This document shows, piece by piece, positions 1-10,600 of a DNA stretch of 64,000 bases. The first letter of the stretch is position 1; every line of letters starts with the position of its first letter. The translations under genes were made by a program, and so were the position numbers. The stretch is taken from NCBI GenBank assembly GCA_025055455.1, contig JANWXD010000002.1, positions 133,808 to 197,807 of the forward strand, given 5' to 3'. The notes below the pieces were generated by a model. That model did not search any database. It worked only from the letters and a program-made list of their open reading frames with translations, and had not been told where the DNA came from. The DNA comes from Bryobacteraceae bacterium (GTDB lineage: Bacteria > Acidobacteriota > Terriglobia > Bryobacterales > Bryobacteraceae).

Positions 1-55
1 TTGCCACGTCCACCCCGTCCAGGGACGTGCCGCTCATGACGCCCGCGACGGTCAC
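1..55 (-). CDS. anmK: anhydro-N-acetylmuramic acid kinase, N-terminal fragment cut by the window edge
   Basis: Only the first 18 codons lie in the window. Reading the minus strand from the GTG at 53-55 gives a peptide containing MSGTSLDGVDVA, the signature with which AnmK proteins begin (the glycine-rich phosphate-binding start of the sugar-kinase fold). AnmK phosphorylates and opens 1,6-anhydro-MurNAc during cytoplasmic recycling of peptidoglycan. The GTG overlaps the TGA of the preceding gene (GTGA), which implies translational coupling. An ATG six codons further in (35-37) is an alternative start. The identification rests on this short motif alone but the motif is very characteristic. Confidence 0.8.
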   Translation of the reverse strand, partial: MTVAGVMSGTSLDGVDVA

Positions 56-333
56 GCTGCTCCGCCGTCCAGTTGGTTTGTCTCCACGGGCGGCCCTTCC
101 GTCTCGTACAGTCGTCGCAACTCCTCGACCGTCGGGGTCTGCTCGATGACTTCCTTCATTTCATCGGCGAACTTTTTCATCATCTCGAGGAGCTCGAATT
201 CGCGCCCCAGCGAGGCGTACAACTCCACTCCGGTCAGAATGACCGCTAGCGTCTCGTCGCCCCGCCGACGGGCTTCGTCACGAAGCCGTCGCAGCGCTTC
301 CAGCGAATCTTCGCTCGTCCGTCCGAAGGTCAT
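52..333 (-). CDS. small hypothetical protein between J-domain gene and anmK
   Basis: A 93-residue protein I do not recognise. It is mostly charged and predicted helical: an Arg/Glu-rich N-terminal half, a short hydrophobic stretch around residues 28-41 (LAVILTGVELYASL), then an acidic helix, and no signal peptide or cysteines. It starts 24 nt after the J-domain gene and its stop overlaps the anmK start, so the three genes look like one minus-strand transcript. It may be a regulatory or adaptor protein for its neighbours, but nothing in the sequence fixes a function. Confidence 0.6.
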   Translation of the reverse strand: MTFGRTSEDSLEALRRLRDEARRRGDETLAVILTGVELYASLGREFELLEMMKKFADEMKEVIEQTPTVEELRRLYETEGPPVETNQLDGGAA

Positions 334-357
334 CGTGCGGCCCCGCTCCGATGCGGG

Positions 358-735
358 CTAACCGAGCCGCCACAAAACGAAGGAAAAGCCTTGACGCCCG
401 GAGCGGCCGCCGAAGACGATCTCACCGCCATGGCCGGATCCGCTGGGGCTGCTCGGGCCGGGCGGCCGATAGACCCATAGGGCCTGGGGGAATCGGCCTG
501 GCCGGGCCTCCTTACGCACGGTCACGCGCTGGCCGAAGAGCGTCTCGTCGTAGCGCCGACGCCGCTGCGGATCGATCAGCGTACGGTAGGCCTCGGTCAG
601 CTCCGAGAACCGTTCGCTCGAGACTTGGCCCCCCACATCCGGATGCAACTGCCGCGCCAAGCGGCGGAAGGCTTGGCGGATCTCCGGTTGGCCGGCGTCG
701 TACGGGACGCCGAGGATATCGTAGTAGGTGGGCAT
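358..735 (-). CDS. J-domain (DnaJ-like) small co-chaperone
   Basis: A 125-residue protein. Residues 1-65 form a clear J-domain (TYYDILGVPYDAGQPEIRQA start, then the HPD tripeptide in RQLHPDVGG, then an EAYRTL..DPQRRRRYD helix). The remaining 60 residues are Gly/Pro/Arg-rich and lack the zinc-finger region of true DnaJ, so this is a type III J-protein rather than a second DnaJ; the full-length DnaJ is at 26428-27579. J-domains stimulate the ATPase of an Hsp70 partner. It is first in a minus-strand unit with a small unknown gene and anmK. Which client it serves cannot be told. Confidence 0.85.
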   Translation of the reverse strand: MPTYYDILGVPYDAGQPEIRQAFRRLARQLHPDVGGQVSSERFSELTEAYRTLIDPQRRRRYDETLFGQRVTVRKEARPGRFPQALWVYRPPGPSSPSGSGHGGEIVFGGRSGRQGFSFVLWRLG

Positions 736-770
736 TGGCTCGGTCGAGCGCCGCGGAAATCTGCTGCTTC

Positions 771-791
771 GCTACCATTATAAGAGGTAGC
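771..791. promoter_or_regulatory. inverted repeat with AT-rich centre in a divergent promoter region
   Basis: GCTACC (771-776) and GGTAGC (786-791) are perfect inverted arms around ATTATAAGA, which contains -10-like hexamers on both strands. The element lies between the divergent J-domain gene (starts 735) and the heptose adenylyltransferase gene (starts 826). It could be an operator overlapping one or both promoters. No -35 box is convincing, so the promoter part is inference. Confidence 0.4.
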
Positions 792-825
792 GCGTAAGCC
801 ACGGAGTGCAAGAGGCTTTCCGGCA

Positions 826-1299
826 GTGGGAGTCTTTTACCATCGCGCCGAACTGGCCGCCGCCCGCTGGCGGTGGAAACAAGAGGGCCGTCGCGTGGTG
901 TTCACCAACGGCTGTTATGACATCCTCCACCCCGGACACATCCGACTCCTCGAAACAGCTCGGTCGCTCGGGGACGTTCTCGTTCTGGCCTTGAATACCG
1001 ACTCGAGCGTCCGGCGCCTGAAAGGCCCCACCCGGCCCTTGATCCCTGAAGCCGACCGGGTGGCGCTGGCCTGCGCGCTCCAGTGCGTGGATGCGGTGAC
1101 CACTTTCGACGAAGACACACCTCGCGAACTCATCGCCGCCATCTTGCCGGACGTGCTGGTGAAGGGGGCCGACTGGGCCCACTGGATCGCCGGCCGCGAG
1201 GAAGTCGAGGCCGCCGGTGGAGAGGTGCTGGCCTTGCCGTTGGAGCCCGGCTACTCCACCACCGGCATCGTCGAAGAAATCCTGCAGCGGACCCCTTGA
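826..1299 (+). CDS. rfaE2: D-glycero-beta-D-manno-heptose 1-phosphate adenylyltransferase
   Basis: A 157-residue nucleotidyltransferase with the cytidylyltransferase fold. [16 protein letters not shown] (about residues 27-42) carries the HxGH motif; [16 protein letters not shown] and LVKGADW complete the heptose-nucleotide family pattern. It makes ADP-heptose precursor for the LPS inner core. It is the stand-alone adenylyltransferase half, without the ribokinase-like RfaE1/HldE N-terminal domain, so the kinase must be encoded elsewhere. It starts at GTG 826. The stop overlaps the mfd start by 4 nt. The presence of LPS core synthesis agrees with the lpt genes at 42535-45529. Confidence 0.92.
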   Translation: MGVFYHRAELAAARWRWKQEGRRVVFTNGCYDILHPGHIRLLETARSLGDVLVLALNTDSSVRRLKGPTRPLIPEADRVALACALQCVDAVTTFDEDTPRELIAAILPDVLVKGADWAHWIAGREEVEAAGGEVLALPLEPGYSTTGIVEEILQRTP

Positions 1300-4200
1300 C
1301 GCACCCCGCCGCACGCGAACTGTTGCACAGCCTCGGCCGCCACCCGGCTTTCCAGGAGGTACTGCGCGAGCTGGCCGCGGGGCGCAACGGCCCGCACCGC
1401 CTTTCCGGCCTGGTGCCCACCGCCAAGGCGCTCTACGCCGTTCTTCTCTGGGAGGCCGCCGAACGCCCCGTGGTGCTGGTGACCCCCACTCCCCAGGAAG
1501 CCGAAACACTGACCGAGCTCGTCGCGTCTTTTTTCGAACTGGTCGCCCGCTCGCGGGGCCTTTCGGGCCCCCAACTGCTGCCGGCCTTCGACGTGCTTCC
1601 GTTCCAGCGCCTGTCGCCGCATTCCGAGATCAGCGAACAGCGGGCCGTGGCCCTGTGGCGCTTGGCCGCCGGTCGCGCCCCGCTGACGGTCACGCCGCTG
1701 GCCGCCGCGCTTTGGCGCCTGGAACCTCCGGAATTCTACCGGAGCCTCGCGCTGCACGTGCGCACCGGCGATGAGTTGTCCTTGGAAGACTTCGTGGCGC
1801 ACTTGGAAGCCACGGGCTATGAAAAGCGGGATCCGGTCGAGATGGTGGGCGATTACTCCGTGCGCGGCGGCATCGTGGACGTATTCTCACCGGAAGCCAC
1901 CCGCCCGGTGCGTGTGGAATTCTTCGGCGACCAAATCGAGTCCCTGCGCCGTTTCGATGTCGAGACCCAACGGTCCGTCCTGCGAATCGAAGACTGTCTG
2001 ATTTTGCCTTTGTCGGAAACGCCCAAGTCGCGGGAGCTGTTTGCCGCCCTGGAGGAGCAAGGGGTCGTCGGCCGCATGCCACATCCGCCCGGTCCGTTTC
2101 CCGGCTGGGAATTCTGCGTGCCCCTGGTGCGCTCCCGGCGGGATACCCTTTTTTCGCTCGCCCCGGGCGCTCTTGTCGTCTGGGACGAGCCGGAGCAGCT
2201 AGCGCGCGCGGCGGAACAGTTCTGGTTGCGCTTGACGGAGGCACCGGGCGCGGAGTGTCCGCCCGAGCGAATCTACTGGCAGTGGGAAGAGCTGGTTTCG
2301 TCCGCTGCTGGCTCGCCGCAGGTCGCATTTTGCGAACTCGATCTGGGCGAGACCGTGCGCCGCATCGCCACGCGCCCGTCGGTGGCCTTTCACGGCAATA
2401 TGCGCGTGGCCGTAGCCGAGACGCGCAACTTCTTGGAGCGCGGCGGCCGCGTGGTGTTCTTTGCCGCTTCCAGCGGCGAGCTGGAACGCCTCGCGGATAT
2501 CTTTCGGGAGTACGAACTTCCTTGCCAGTTGGGCGTCGAGCCCGCCGACGGCACGCCGCCCTATCTAGCCGAGCGGGCCTATCTCGCTGGAGCGGTCACG
2601 AACCTTTTTCTGCTCAAAGGCCGCATACGCCGCGGCGCGGTCTTCGCCGACTCCAACGTCGCCTTCTTCGGCTTCGAAGATCTCTTCGATGTCTCCCAGA
2701 TCGTGGCGCAGCCTCCGCGCCGCGCTCTCACCCGCTTTTCGACGGAGCTGGCGGACCTCAAACCGGGCGACTACGTGGTGCACGCCGAGCACGGGGTCGG
2801 GCGCTTCCTCGGTTTGCGAGAGCTGGTCCAGGACGGGCAAAAGGGCGACTTCATGCTGCTCGAGTACGCCGACGCCGCACGCCTTTACGTCCCGTTGACA
2901 CGCCTGGATCTGGTCCACAAGTACCGGGGCGTCGGGGAGGCGGCGCCGCCGTTGGACAAGCTCGGGGGCGTCACGTGGGCGCGCACGCGGCGCCGCATCA
3001 AGGCCCGCATGCGGGATATGGCCGAAGAGCTCCTCAAGCTTTATGCCGCCCGCAAGCTCGCGCCCGGCTTCGCCTTCTCCCCGGACAGCAACTGGCAGCG
3101 CGAGTTCGAGGACGCCTTCGAGTTCGAGGAGACCGAGGACCAACTTGCGGCCATCCGGGACATCAAGCGCGACATGGAGCGCCCCGAGCCCATGGACCGA
3201 CTCCTGTGCGGCGACGTGGGCTTCGGCAAAACCGAGGTCGCCATGCGCGCGGCCTTCAAGGCCCTCGGCGACGGCAAGCAAGTAGCGGTTTTGGCCCCGA
3301 CCACGGTGCTCTGCTTCCAGCACTACGAAACCTTCAAGAGTCGCTTTGCGCCGTTCCCAGTCCGCGTGGAGATGCTCAGCCGGTTCCTCTCCCCCAAGCA
3401 GCGGCGAAGCGTGCTCGAGGATCTCGCCGCCGGCAAGGTGGACATCATCATCGGAACCCACCGCCTGCTTTCCAAAGACGTGGAATTTCGCGACCTCGGC
3501 CTGCTGATCATTGACGAGGAACAGCGCTTCGGCGTGCGGCACAAAGAACGGCTCAAGCAGCTGCGCAAGGACGTGGACGTTCTGACCATGACGGCCACGC
3601 CCATTCCGCGGACGCTCCACATGGCGCTGCTCGGGTTGCGCGACATGTCCGTCATCGAAACGCCGCCTAAAGACCGTCTGGCCGTTCACACGGTGGTGGC
3701 CCATTTCGACCCGGCTCTGATCCGCTCGGCCGTCGAACAGGAGCTGGCCCGGGGCGGGCAGGTTTACTTCGTCCACAACCGCATCGAGACCCTTTGGTCG
3801 CGGGCCGCTCTGCTCCAGGAGCTGGTGCCCCACTGCCGCATCGCCGTGGCCCATGGCCGAATGCGAGAGGCCGAGCTCGAGAAGGTGATGCTGGGATTCA
3901 TGCGGCACCAATACGACCTGTTAGCCTGCACCACCATCGTCGAAAACGGCTTGGACATACCCTTGGCCAACACCATCATCATCGACCACGCCGAGCGCTA
4001 TGGGCTGGCCGAACTCTACCAGCTTCGGGGGCGCGTCGGCCGCTCCAACCGGCGCGCCTACGCCTACCTGTTGGTTCCCCCGGAGGCCGAACTGACCGAA
4101 ACCGCCCGCAAGCGGCTGGCCGCCCTCAAGGAATTCAGCGAGCTGGGCGCGGGCTTCAAGATCGCAGCACTGGATCTGGAACTGCGTGGCGCCGGCAACC

Positions 4201-4787
4201 TGCTCGGCGGCGAGCAGCACGGCCATATCAACGCCGTGGGCTACGAGACCTACGTGCGGCTCCTGGAAGAGACGATGCGGGAACTCAAAGGCGAGCCGGC
4301 CCCGCTCGAAGTCCACACCACGCTCAACCTCGGCCTTGACCTGCGCATCCCGCCGGACTACATCGCCGATGAACAACAGCGCCTGCGCGCCTATAAGCGA
4401 ATTGCCGAGGTTTCCGACCCGGAGGCCGCTGCGCGGATTCTGGCCGACTTGCGTGACCGCTACGGTCCGCCGCCGGACGCCGTGGCGCAACTCGTGCAGT
4501 TTGCCCTGTTGAAGTCCGTGGCCGAACGGCTCGGCATCGTGTCCATCGAACGCCGATCGGGCGCCTTGCACCTGAAGTTTCACCCCGAGTCTCCCGTCGA
4601 TCCGGCCGGATTGATGGAACTGGTTCGCCGCACCCCAGGCGCCCAGTTCACCCCGGCAGGCGTCCTGCGCCTGCCGCTCGACGGGGACCTCCGCCCGGAA
4701 GCCGTCCTCGAATCGTTGCACCAGCGTCTTGCCGACCTGGGCCGGCGGTCGGGCGCGCCTGCCCCCGCCCCGGAGCTTGTTCGATAA
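1296..4787 (+). CDS. mfd: transcription-repair coupling factor
   Basis: An 1163-residue Mfd, normal length for the family. It displaces RNA polymerase stalled at DNA lesions and recruits UvrA/B. The N-terminal ~300 residues are the UvrB-homology module. The RNAP-interaction domain starts near residue 489 ([16 protein letters not shown]). The translocase has Walker [10 protein letters not shown] (~638), the DEEQ box in [11 protein letters not shown] (~739), [11 protein letters not shown], and [16 protein letters not shown] (~910); the C-terminal TRCF domain follows. I chose the TTG at 1296 because upstream in-frame codons only translate the shadow of rfaE2 and because TTGA overlaps the rfaE2 stop. 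uvrC lies at 59629-61440. Confidence 0.95.
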   Translation: MTHPAARELLHSLGRHPAFQEVLRELAAGRNGPHRLSGLVPTAKALYAVLLWEAAERPVVLVTPTPQEAETLTELVASFFELVARSRGLSGPQLLPAFDVLPFQRLSPHSEISEQRAVALWRLAAGRAPLTVTPLAAALWRLEPPEFYRSLALHVRTGDELSLEDFVAHLEATGYEKRDPVEMVGDYSVRGGIVDVFSPEATRPVRVEFFGDQIESLRRFDVETQRSVLRIEDCLILPLSETPKSRELFAALEEQGVVGRMPHPPGPFPGWEFCVPLVRSRRDTLFSLAPGALVVWDEPEQLARAAEQFWLRLTEAPGAECPPERIYWQWEELVSSAAGSPQVAFCELDLGETVRRIATRPSVAFHGNMRVAVAETRNFLERGGRVVFFAASSGELERLADIFREYELPCQLGVEPADGTPPYLAERAYLAGAVTNLFLLKGRIRRGAVFADSNVAFFGFEDLFDVSQIVAQPPRRALTRFSTELADLKPGDYVVHAEHGVGRFLGLRELVQDGQKGDFMLLEYADAARLYVPLTRLDLVHKYRGVGEAAPPLDKLGGVTWARTRRRIKARMRDMAEELLKLYAARKLAPGFAFSPDSNWQREFEDAFEFEETEDQLAAIRDIKRDMERPEPMDRLLCGDVGFGKTEVAMRAAFKALGDGKQVAVLAPTTVLCFQHYETFKSRFAPFPVRVEMLSRFLSPKQRRSVLEDLAAGKVDIIIGTHRLLSKDVEFRDLGLLIIDEEQRFGVRHKERLKQLRKDVDVLTMTATPIPRTLHMALLGLRDMSVIETPPKDRLAVHTVVAHFDPALIRSAVEQELARGGQVYFVHNRIETLWSRAALLQELVPHCRIAVAHGRMREAELEKVMLGFMRHQYDLLACTTIVENGLDIPLANTIIIDHAERYGLAELYQLRGRVGRSNRRAYAYLLVPPEAELTETARKRLAALKEFSELGAGFKIAALDLELRGAGNLLGGEQHGHINAVGYETYVRLLEETMRELKGEPAPLEVHTTLNLGLDLRIPPDYIADEQQRLRAYKRIAEVSDPEAAARILADLRDRYGPPPDAVAQLVQFALLKSVAERLGIVSIERRSGALHLKFHPESPVDPAGLMELVRRTPGAQFTPAGVLRLPLDGDLRPEAVLESLHQRLADLGRRSGAPAPAPELVR

Positions 4788-4795
4788 TAAGGGAC

Positions 4796-5932
4796 ATGAA
4801 ACGGCTGAGTTACGCCTTGCTGGTTGCCCCCGCGCTCGCCTCCGACGTCCGGGTCGTCGAGATGATCGTGGCCAAAGTCAACAACGAGATCATCACCGCT
4901 AGCGATTTGAAGCGCAGCCGCGACCAGCTGGAAGCCGAACTGCGCCGTCGCGGGCTCAGCGGCGCCAAGCTCGAGGCCGAACTGAAAGAACGCGAGAAAG
5001 ACATTTTGCGCGACCGGATCGACGAGCTGCTCCTGATACAGAGGGGGCGGGAATTGAATATCAATGTGGATCCGGAAGTCAGCAAGTATCTGGCGGACAT
5101 CCAGTTGCAGTACAAGATTGCGGACCAGGATAAGTTCCATGATTGGATCCGCGAACAAACCGGGATGTCTTTCGAGGATTTCAAGGCGGAAATCAAGAAC
5201 AATTTCCTCACGCGGCGCGTCATCGGCCAGGAAGTGGGTTCCAAGATCAACATTCCGCGCGCCGAAGTGGAAAAATACTACAACGAAAACAAGCAGGAGT
5301 TTATCCGCGAGGAGCGCGTCTTTCTTCGGGAGATTCTCGTCTCCACGGAGGGAAAGCCCGAAAGCGAACTGCCGGCGCTCGAAAAAAAGGCGAAGGACTT
5401 AGTGGAACGGGCCCGCAAAGGCGAGCGGTTCGGCGAGCTGGCGCGGGACCACTCCGACGCCGTCACGGCGCAGAACCTGGGCGAGCTGGGGTGGTTCCGG
5501 CGCGCCGATCTCAACCCCCAGATTGTGGAACACGTATTCGGAAAAGAGCGGGGCCACGTGACCGACCCCATCCGCATTCCCAACGGCTTTCTTATCCTCC
5601 GCGTCGAAGAAGCTCACAAGGCGGGGCTCGCCAGTCTGGAAGAGGTGCAGAACGAAATCATGGAGAAGCTCTACATGCCGCGCTTTCAGCCCGCCTTGCG
5701 CAACTATCTGACGAAGCTGCGCATGGACGCGTTTTTGGAGATCCGCGACGGCTATGCGGATACGGGGGCCGCCCCGGGCAAAGACACCTCTTGGAAGGAC
5801 CCGGCCCAGCTCAAACCGGAGACCGTCACCAAAGAGGAAGTCGCCGCGCAAAGCCGCCGGCGCCGCCTGCTATGGATCGTCCCAATTCCCGGCACCAAAA
5901 CGTCTGAGGCTACGACCAGCTCCTCGAAGTGA
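4796..5932 (+). CDS. periplasmic SurA/PrsA-like peptidyl-prolyl cis-trans isomerase
   Basis: A 378-residue exported protein. There is a short signal peptide (MKRLSYALLVAPALA), then a SurA-type N-terminal chaperone domain (about 20-170; VNNEIITASDLKRSRDQLEAEL is at its start), one parvulin PpiC domain (about 180-275; LREILVST..GELGWFRRADL..GFLILRVEE), and a helical plus basic C-terminal tail. It would fold outer-membrane proteins such as the large receptors in this window. It has one PPIase domain where E. coli SurA has two. A GATAAT hexamer (4783-4788) is only 7 nt before the ATG, so it may have its own short-leader transcript as well as read-through from mfd. Confidence 0.85.
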   Translation: MKRLSYALLVAPALASDVRVVEMIVAKVNNEIITASDLKRSRDQLEAELRRRGLSGAKLEAELKEREKDILRDRIDELLLIQRGRELNINVDPEVSKYLADIQLQYKIADQDKFHDWIREQTGMSFEDFKAEIKNNFLTRRVIGQEVGSKINIPRAEVEKYYNENKQEFIREERVFLREILVSTEGKPESELPALEKKAKDLVERARKGERFGELARDHSDAVTAQNLGELGWFRRADLNPQIVEHVFGKERGHVTDPIRIPNGFLILRVEEAHKAGLASLEEVQNEIMEKLYMPRFQPALRNYLTKLRMDAFLEIRDGYADTGAAPGKDTSWKDPAQLKPETVTKEEVAAQSRRRRLLWIVPIPGTKTSEATTSSSK

Positions 5933-5947
5933 GCTGCGCCAACCTGG

Positions 5948-7030
5948 ATGAAATCTCCCTACGTCAACGAGCTCCAGCCGAACCAAATCGTCACGGCCAC
6001 CTTTCTGGTGCACCACAAGGAGATTCGCCAAAAGAAGTCCGGCGAGCTGTACCTGTCGCTGCTGCTGCGGGATCGCACCGGCGATCTGGACGCCAAGATG
6101 TGGGACAACGTGGCCGAGGTGATGCACACTTTCGAGCAGGATGATTTCGTCCGGGTCAAGGGTTTGTACACCATCTACCAAAACCGCCCCCAGCTGACGA
6201 TCCACAAGGTCGAGCGCCTGGACGAGGCGGAAGTGGACCCGGCGGACTTTTTTCCGGTCTCGTCGCGCGATCCGGAGGAGATGTTCGCCGAGCTGCGTCA
6301 GATTGTCACCGGCGTACGCCACCCGCACCTCAAGGCTTTGCTGGAAGCCTTCTTGAACGATCCGGAGATCGCGGCTCGACTGAAGCGGGCGCCCGCGGCC
6401 AAGTCCGTGCATCACGCCTACCTGGGCGGTTTGCTGGAGCACGTCCTTTCCTTATGCCGCCTCTGCCAGTTTGCCGCGGGCCATTACCCGCACGTCGACC
6501 CGGACCTGCTGGTGACCGGCGCGATTCTCCACGATATCGGCAAACTCTATGAGCTGCGCTACGACCGCAACTTCGCCTACACCACCGAGGGGCAGCTGCT
6601 GGGCCACATCGCCATCGGCTTGCGGTTGATCGCCGCCAAACTGCGGGACATTCCCAACTTTCCAGAGCGTCTCCGAACACTGGTCGAGCACATGGTGCTG
6701 AGCCATCACGGCCAGCTCGAGTACGGCTCGCCCAAGGTTCCCCTCTTTCCCGAGGCGCTCCTGTTGCACCATCTCGACGACCTGGATTCCAAGATGGATT
6801 GCATGCGCGCCCGGGTCGACCAGGATCCTCATGTCGAGGGGGAGTGGACCGGCTACAGCCAGCCCCTGGACCGCATCGTGCTCAAGAAGGGACGTTATTT
6901 GGAGGGCCCCTCCGAGAGCCGCCGCCGGCTCCATGCGGTTCCCACTCCGCGCACGAGCCAGCAGCTTCGTGCCAAGGCGCCCACGCTTTTCGGCGAGAAG
7001 CTGCTCCAAGCGCTGGAGGACGACTCCTGA
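5948..7030 (+). CDS. YhaM-like 3'-5' exoribonuclease (OB-fold + HD domain)
   Basis: A 360-residue protein with an OB-fold nucleic-acid-binding domain at the N-terminus (about 10-95; ends FVRVKGLYTIYQNRPQLTI) and an HD metal-dependent phosphohydrolase domain (about 155-300: VHHAYLGGLLEHVLSLC, ILHDIGKLYEL, GHIAIG, MVLSHHGQLEYGSPK, HHLDDLDSKM). This is the architecture of Bacillus YhaM / CBF1, which degrades RNA and ssDNA 3' to 5'. The C-terminal ~50 residues are extra and Arg/Pro-rich. It begins 15 nt after the PPIase gene and ends 2 nt before the BlaI-type gene, so all three are probably co-transcribed. Confidence 0.85.
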   Translation: MKSPYVNELQPNQIVTATFLVHHKEIRQKKSGELYLSLLLRDRTGDLDAKMWDNVAEVMHTFEQDDFVRVKGLYTIYQNRPQLTIHKVERLDEAEVDPADFFPVSSRDPEEMFAELRQIVTGVRHPHLKALLEAFLNDPEIAARLKRAPAAKSVHHAYLGGLLEHVLSLCRLCQFAAGHYPHVDPDLLVTGAILHDIGKLYELRYDRNFAYTTEGQLLGHIAIGLRLIAAKLRDIPNFPERLRTLVEHMVLSHHGQLEYGSPKVPLFPEALLLHHLDDLDSKMDCMRARVDQDPHVEGEWTGYSQPLDRIVLKKGRYLEGPSESRRRLHAVPTPRTSQQLRAKAPTLFGEKLLQALEDDS

Positions 7031-7032
7031 CG

Positions 7033-7422
7033 ATGCGTCGGTCGGCCCCGCCCCGGGCGGTTCCGCCCCCTCTGGAACTGGAATGTCTAAAAGCCTTGTG
7101 GAGGCTCGGCGAGGGCACGGTCAAAGAGGTACAAGCCGCCTTGAACCCCACACGCACGCTGGCCTACACGACCGTCATGACGTTACTGGACCGGCTGGCG
7201 CGCAAGGGCGCCGTCGCTCGCCGCAAGGCAGGCCGCGCGTTTATTTACTCGGCCAATCTGGACGCGGACGTCGTTCGCCGGGCCGCGGTGCAGGAACTTG
7301 TCGATTGTTTGTTCGGTGGCTCGCAAGAGCAACTGGTGGCCTTCCTGACTCGCGCCCCAGTCGCACAGCCCGCAACCCTTACTCCGGCGGCCGACGGCGA
7401 CTTGGATCCATCGCTTCTCTGA
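7033..7422 (+). CDS. BlaI/MecI-family winged-helix transcriptional regulator
   Basis: A 129-residue protein. Residues 12-90 match the penicillinase-repressor winged helix (LELECLKALWRLGEGTVKEV, LAYTTVMTLLDRLARKGAVA, GRAFIYSA), followed by the dimerisation helix (VQELVDCLFGGSQEQLVAFL). These repressors usually sit beside a BlaR1-like M56 sensor protease that cleaves them. No such gene is adjacent here, so the signal that releases it is unknown. The start ATG at 7033 was chosen because it begins directly after the upstream stop and gives the normal family N-terminus. Confidence 0.88.
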   Translation: MRRSAPPRAVPPPLELECLKALWRLGEGTVKEVQAALNPTRTLAYTTVMTLLDRLARKGAVARRKAGRAFIYSANLDADVVRRAAVQELVDCLFGGSQEQLVAFLTRAPVAQPATLTPAADGDLDPSLL

Positions 7423-7540
7423 GGGTTTCGGCGGCGGGTTTCCGTAAGCGCTTCCAAGATAGCCAGCTTCGGCTGCTCGTTTACATCCGACAGTGGCGGA
7501 AAACACGGCGCCGGCGCAGAAATGTCGCCAGAGTTTCTTA

Positions 7541-7569
7541 TTGACCGGGTGGATCTTTGCTCTTACAAT
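7541..7569 (+). promoter_or_regulatory. sigma-70-type promoter for Oar-like receptor 1
   Basis: TTGACC (7541-7546), a 17-nt spacer and TACAAT (7564-7569) form a near-consensus promoter 68 nt before the receptor start at 7638. The GAGGAG at 7622-7627 is a good ribosome binding site for that start. Confidence 0.7.
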
Positions 7570-7637
7570 CAAGGTGGAACTTGGACTTGGCTTCGACGAT
7601 CGCCAAGGTCGGCTTTTCGACGAGGAGTCCCTCTGCA

Positions 7638-10600
7638 ATGAGAAACCGGAAAAACGTTGTGTGTGCCGCCATCCTGGTTTTCGGCTGGCTACTGTGGTCC
7701 CCGGCGACGTTTGCCCAGGAGGTCAGCGCCGGCATCACTGGCAGAATTACGGATCCAAGCGGTGCTGCCGTTGTGGGCGCCAGCGTCACCGCGAAAGACG
7801 TCCACCGCGGAACCCTCTGGCCAACCAAGACCAACGAAGAAGGCATCTACGCCTTACCGCGCATCCCGGTGGGCACCTATGAACTGAAGGTAGAGGCCAC
7901 CGGCTTCAAGACCGCCACGCGCCCCAACGTCGTCCTGGAGCTGAATCAGAGGGCGCGCGTCGACATCACCCTGGAGATCGGCACGGTGACCGAGACGGTG
8001 GAGGTCACTGGCGAGGCGCCGCTGCTCAACACCGACACGACCATCGTGGGCGCCACCATTACGCCCACAACGCTGACCAAGACGCCGCTGATTTCCCGCA
8101 ATTTCATCTCGCTCACGTTACTGGCGCCTGGGGTCACGACGACGAATCCCGCGGCGTTCAACAACGGCGTGCGCACCTCCGGCGGGGGCCGTCCCTACGT
8201 CAACGGCAACCGCAAGGAGGCGAACAACTTCCTCCTCGACGGCATCGACAACAATCACACCTCGGACAACCTCACGTCCTACCAGCCCAACCTGGACGCC
8301 ATCCAGGAAGTCCGCATGATCACCAACAACGCCTCGGCCGAATTCGGCAACTTCCAGGGCGGCATCATCAACGTGATCATCAAGTCCGGCACGAACGAAT
8401 TCCACGGCTCGGTCTTCGAGTTCTTCCGCAACGACAAGCTCAACGCCAACAACTGGGCGCGCAACTGGCAGAACACGCCGCGGGTGCCGATCCGCTGGAA
8501 CGAGTTCGGCGGCACGCTCGGCGGGCCCATCAAGCGGGACAAGCTGTTCTTCTTCGGCGACTACCAGGGGATCCGCCGCGCCACGCCGACCTCGGTCTCT
8601 ACCATCTCCGTGATTCCAACGCCGTTCCGTAACGGCGATTTCTCCCGCCTGCTGACGGAACGCGGCATCCAACTCTACGACCCGCTCACCACCGACTCGA
8701 GCGGCATCCGGCAGCCGTTCCCGAACAATCAGATCCCGGTGTCCCGACGAAACATCGTGGCCACGAACCTGTTCAACTCGCCGGATCTGTACCCGCTTCC
8801 GATCAACAACGAATTGCGCTTCAATCAGCTCAATGGCTCGCGCAGCCAGCTGGTCACGGATCAATTCGACATCAAGGTGGACGCCAAGTTGAGTTCCAAC
8901 GATGATTTGTCGGTACGCTACTCGTGGGGGCGCCAGGATCAGCCAGGCCGAAACACGTTCCCCTTGTTCTTCGACACCTTCAACGTGGCCCCGTTCCAGA
9001 ACGGCGTCATCAACTGGACCCGCACGATCAGCCCCACTAAAGTCAACGAGCTGCGCATTGGCGCCAACCGCATCGTGTTGCATAACGGCGGGCTGGACAA
9101 AGGCTTAGGCAATGTCGCTGAGAAACTCGGCATCCGGCAGGGCAACGAGCGCGGTCCGGGCCTCATGGCGCTGGTTTTCAGCGGCGGCCTGGCCAGCACC
9201 ATCGGCAGCGCCAACATCGGCACGCAGCAGATGTTCCCGAACAACACCTATCATTTCGCCGACAATTTCACGCTGATTCGCGGGCGCCACATGATGAAGA
9301 CCGGCGGGCAGTTGCTGCGCCAGCAGATGAACCCCTTCTTCGCCGGCAACTGGGGTCGCACCGGACAGATCCGCTTCAACGGGCAGTACACGGCGGGGCC
9401 GAACGCCCTCAGCCCGGTGTCCCGCGGTTTCGCGGAGGCGGACTTCTTTCTCGGTTTCGTGGAGTGGGCCGGACGGGGCGTCAACACGGGTAACTGGGGC
9501 CACCGAAAGATCATCCTGGGCCTGTACTTCCAGGATGACTGGCGCGTCACCGACTCGTTGACGCTGAACCTCGGCCTGCGCTGGGAGTACCACAGCCCTT
9601 TGGTCGAGGTGAAGGATCGCCAAGCTAATTTCGAACCCTTCTCCGGAAGGCTCTTGCTCGCGGGCAAAGACGGCAACAGCCGCGCCTTGTACGAGCCCTT
9701 CACGAAGGACTTCCAGCCGCGCGTCGGTTTTGCCTGGACGCCCGCGTTTTTGGGCAAGAAGACGGTGTTCCGCGGCGCCTACACCATCTCCTCGTTCATG
9801 GAGGGCACGGGGACCAACCTGCGCCTGCCCATGAATCCGCCGTTCAACTATGAGTTCGAAGCGATCTTTACGGGGCAAACGGCCATCGGGTCGACGACCG
9901 ACCAAGGCTTGACGGTGTTGCGGGCTCCGCAGGATCCGTTTGCGAACGTGACGATTCGGCTGTGGGATCCCTTCGTGCGCCCAGCTCACGTGCAGCAGTG
10001 GAGCTTCATCATCGAGCGCCAGTTGCCTGCCCAGACCTTGTTCAGCGTGGGCTATGTAGGCCAGCGGGGCGCGCACCTGGTCGTGCCCATGCCCTACTTT
10101 CAGCGCCGGTTAGTGGCCCGTGGCGTCACCGAACCGAGCCCCTACCTGTCGGGCAACCCGCTGCTCCGCAACATCGCCCAGATCTCCGGCACCGAATCCA
10201 ACGGCAATCAGCGCTACGACTCACTTCAATTGCAAGTACGCAAGCGCTACTCGGCTGGGCTGGAGTACCAGCTCTCCTACACCTGGTCCAAGGGCATGAG
10301 CGACTCGATTGGATTCTACGGGGAAGGCGGACAGGCAGCCTCGCAGTCGGCCTACTGGCAGTATCTCTATGATCGCAAGGCCGAGTGGGGACCGAACTAC
10401 TTCGATGCCACGCACATGCTCACCTACGCGTACTTCTACCAGCTGCCGTTCGGTCGCAACCGCAAGTGGGGTTCCGGCTGGAGCGCGCCCGTGAACGCCG
10501 TGTTCGGCGGCTGGGAGATGGGCGGCATCTTGACGCTGCGGAGCGGCTTCCCACTCACCATCATCGCCACAGACCGTTCCGGGACGCGGTCGCGCGGCCC

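Noticed and set aside
1083-1295. Longer N-terminus for Mfd
   Set aside because: The added codons are the out-of-frame shadow of rfaE2; the TTG at 1296 gives the family's normal start.
2565-3911. 448-codon minus-strand open frame inside mfd
   Set aside because: It lies wholly within the helicase part of mfd, which is fully conserved.
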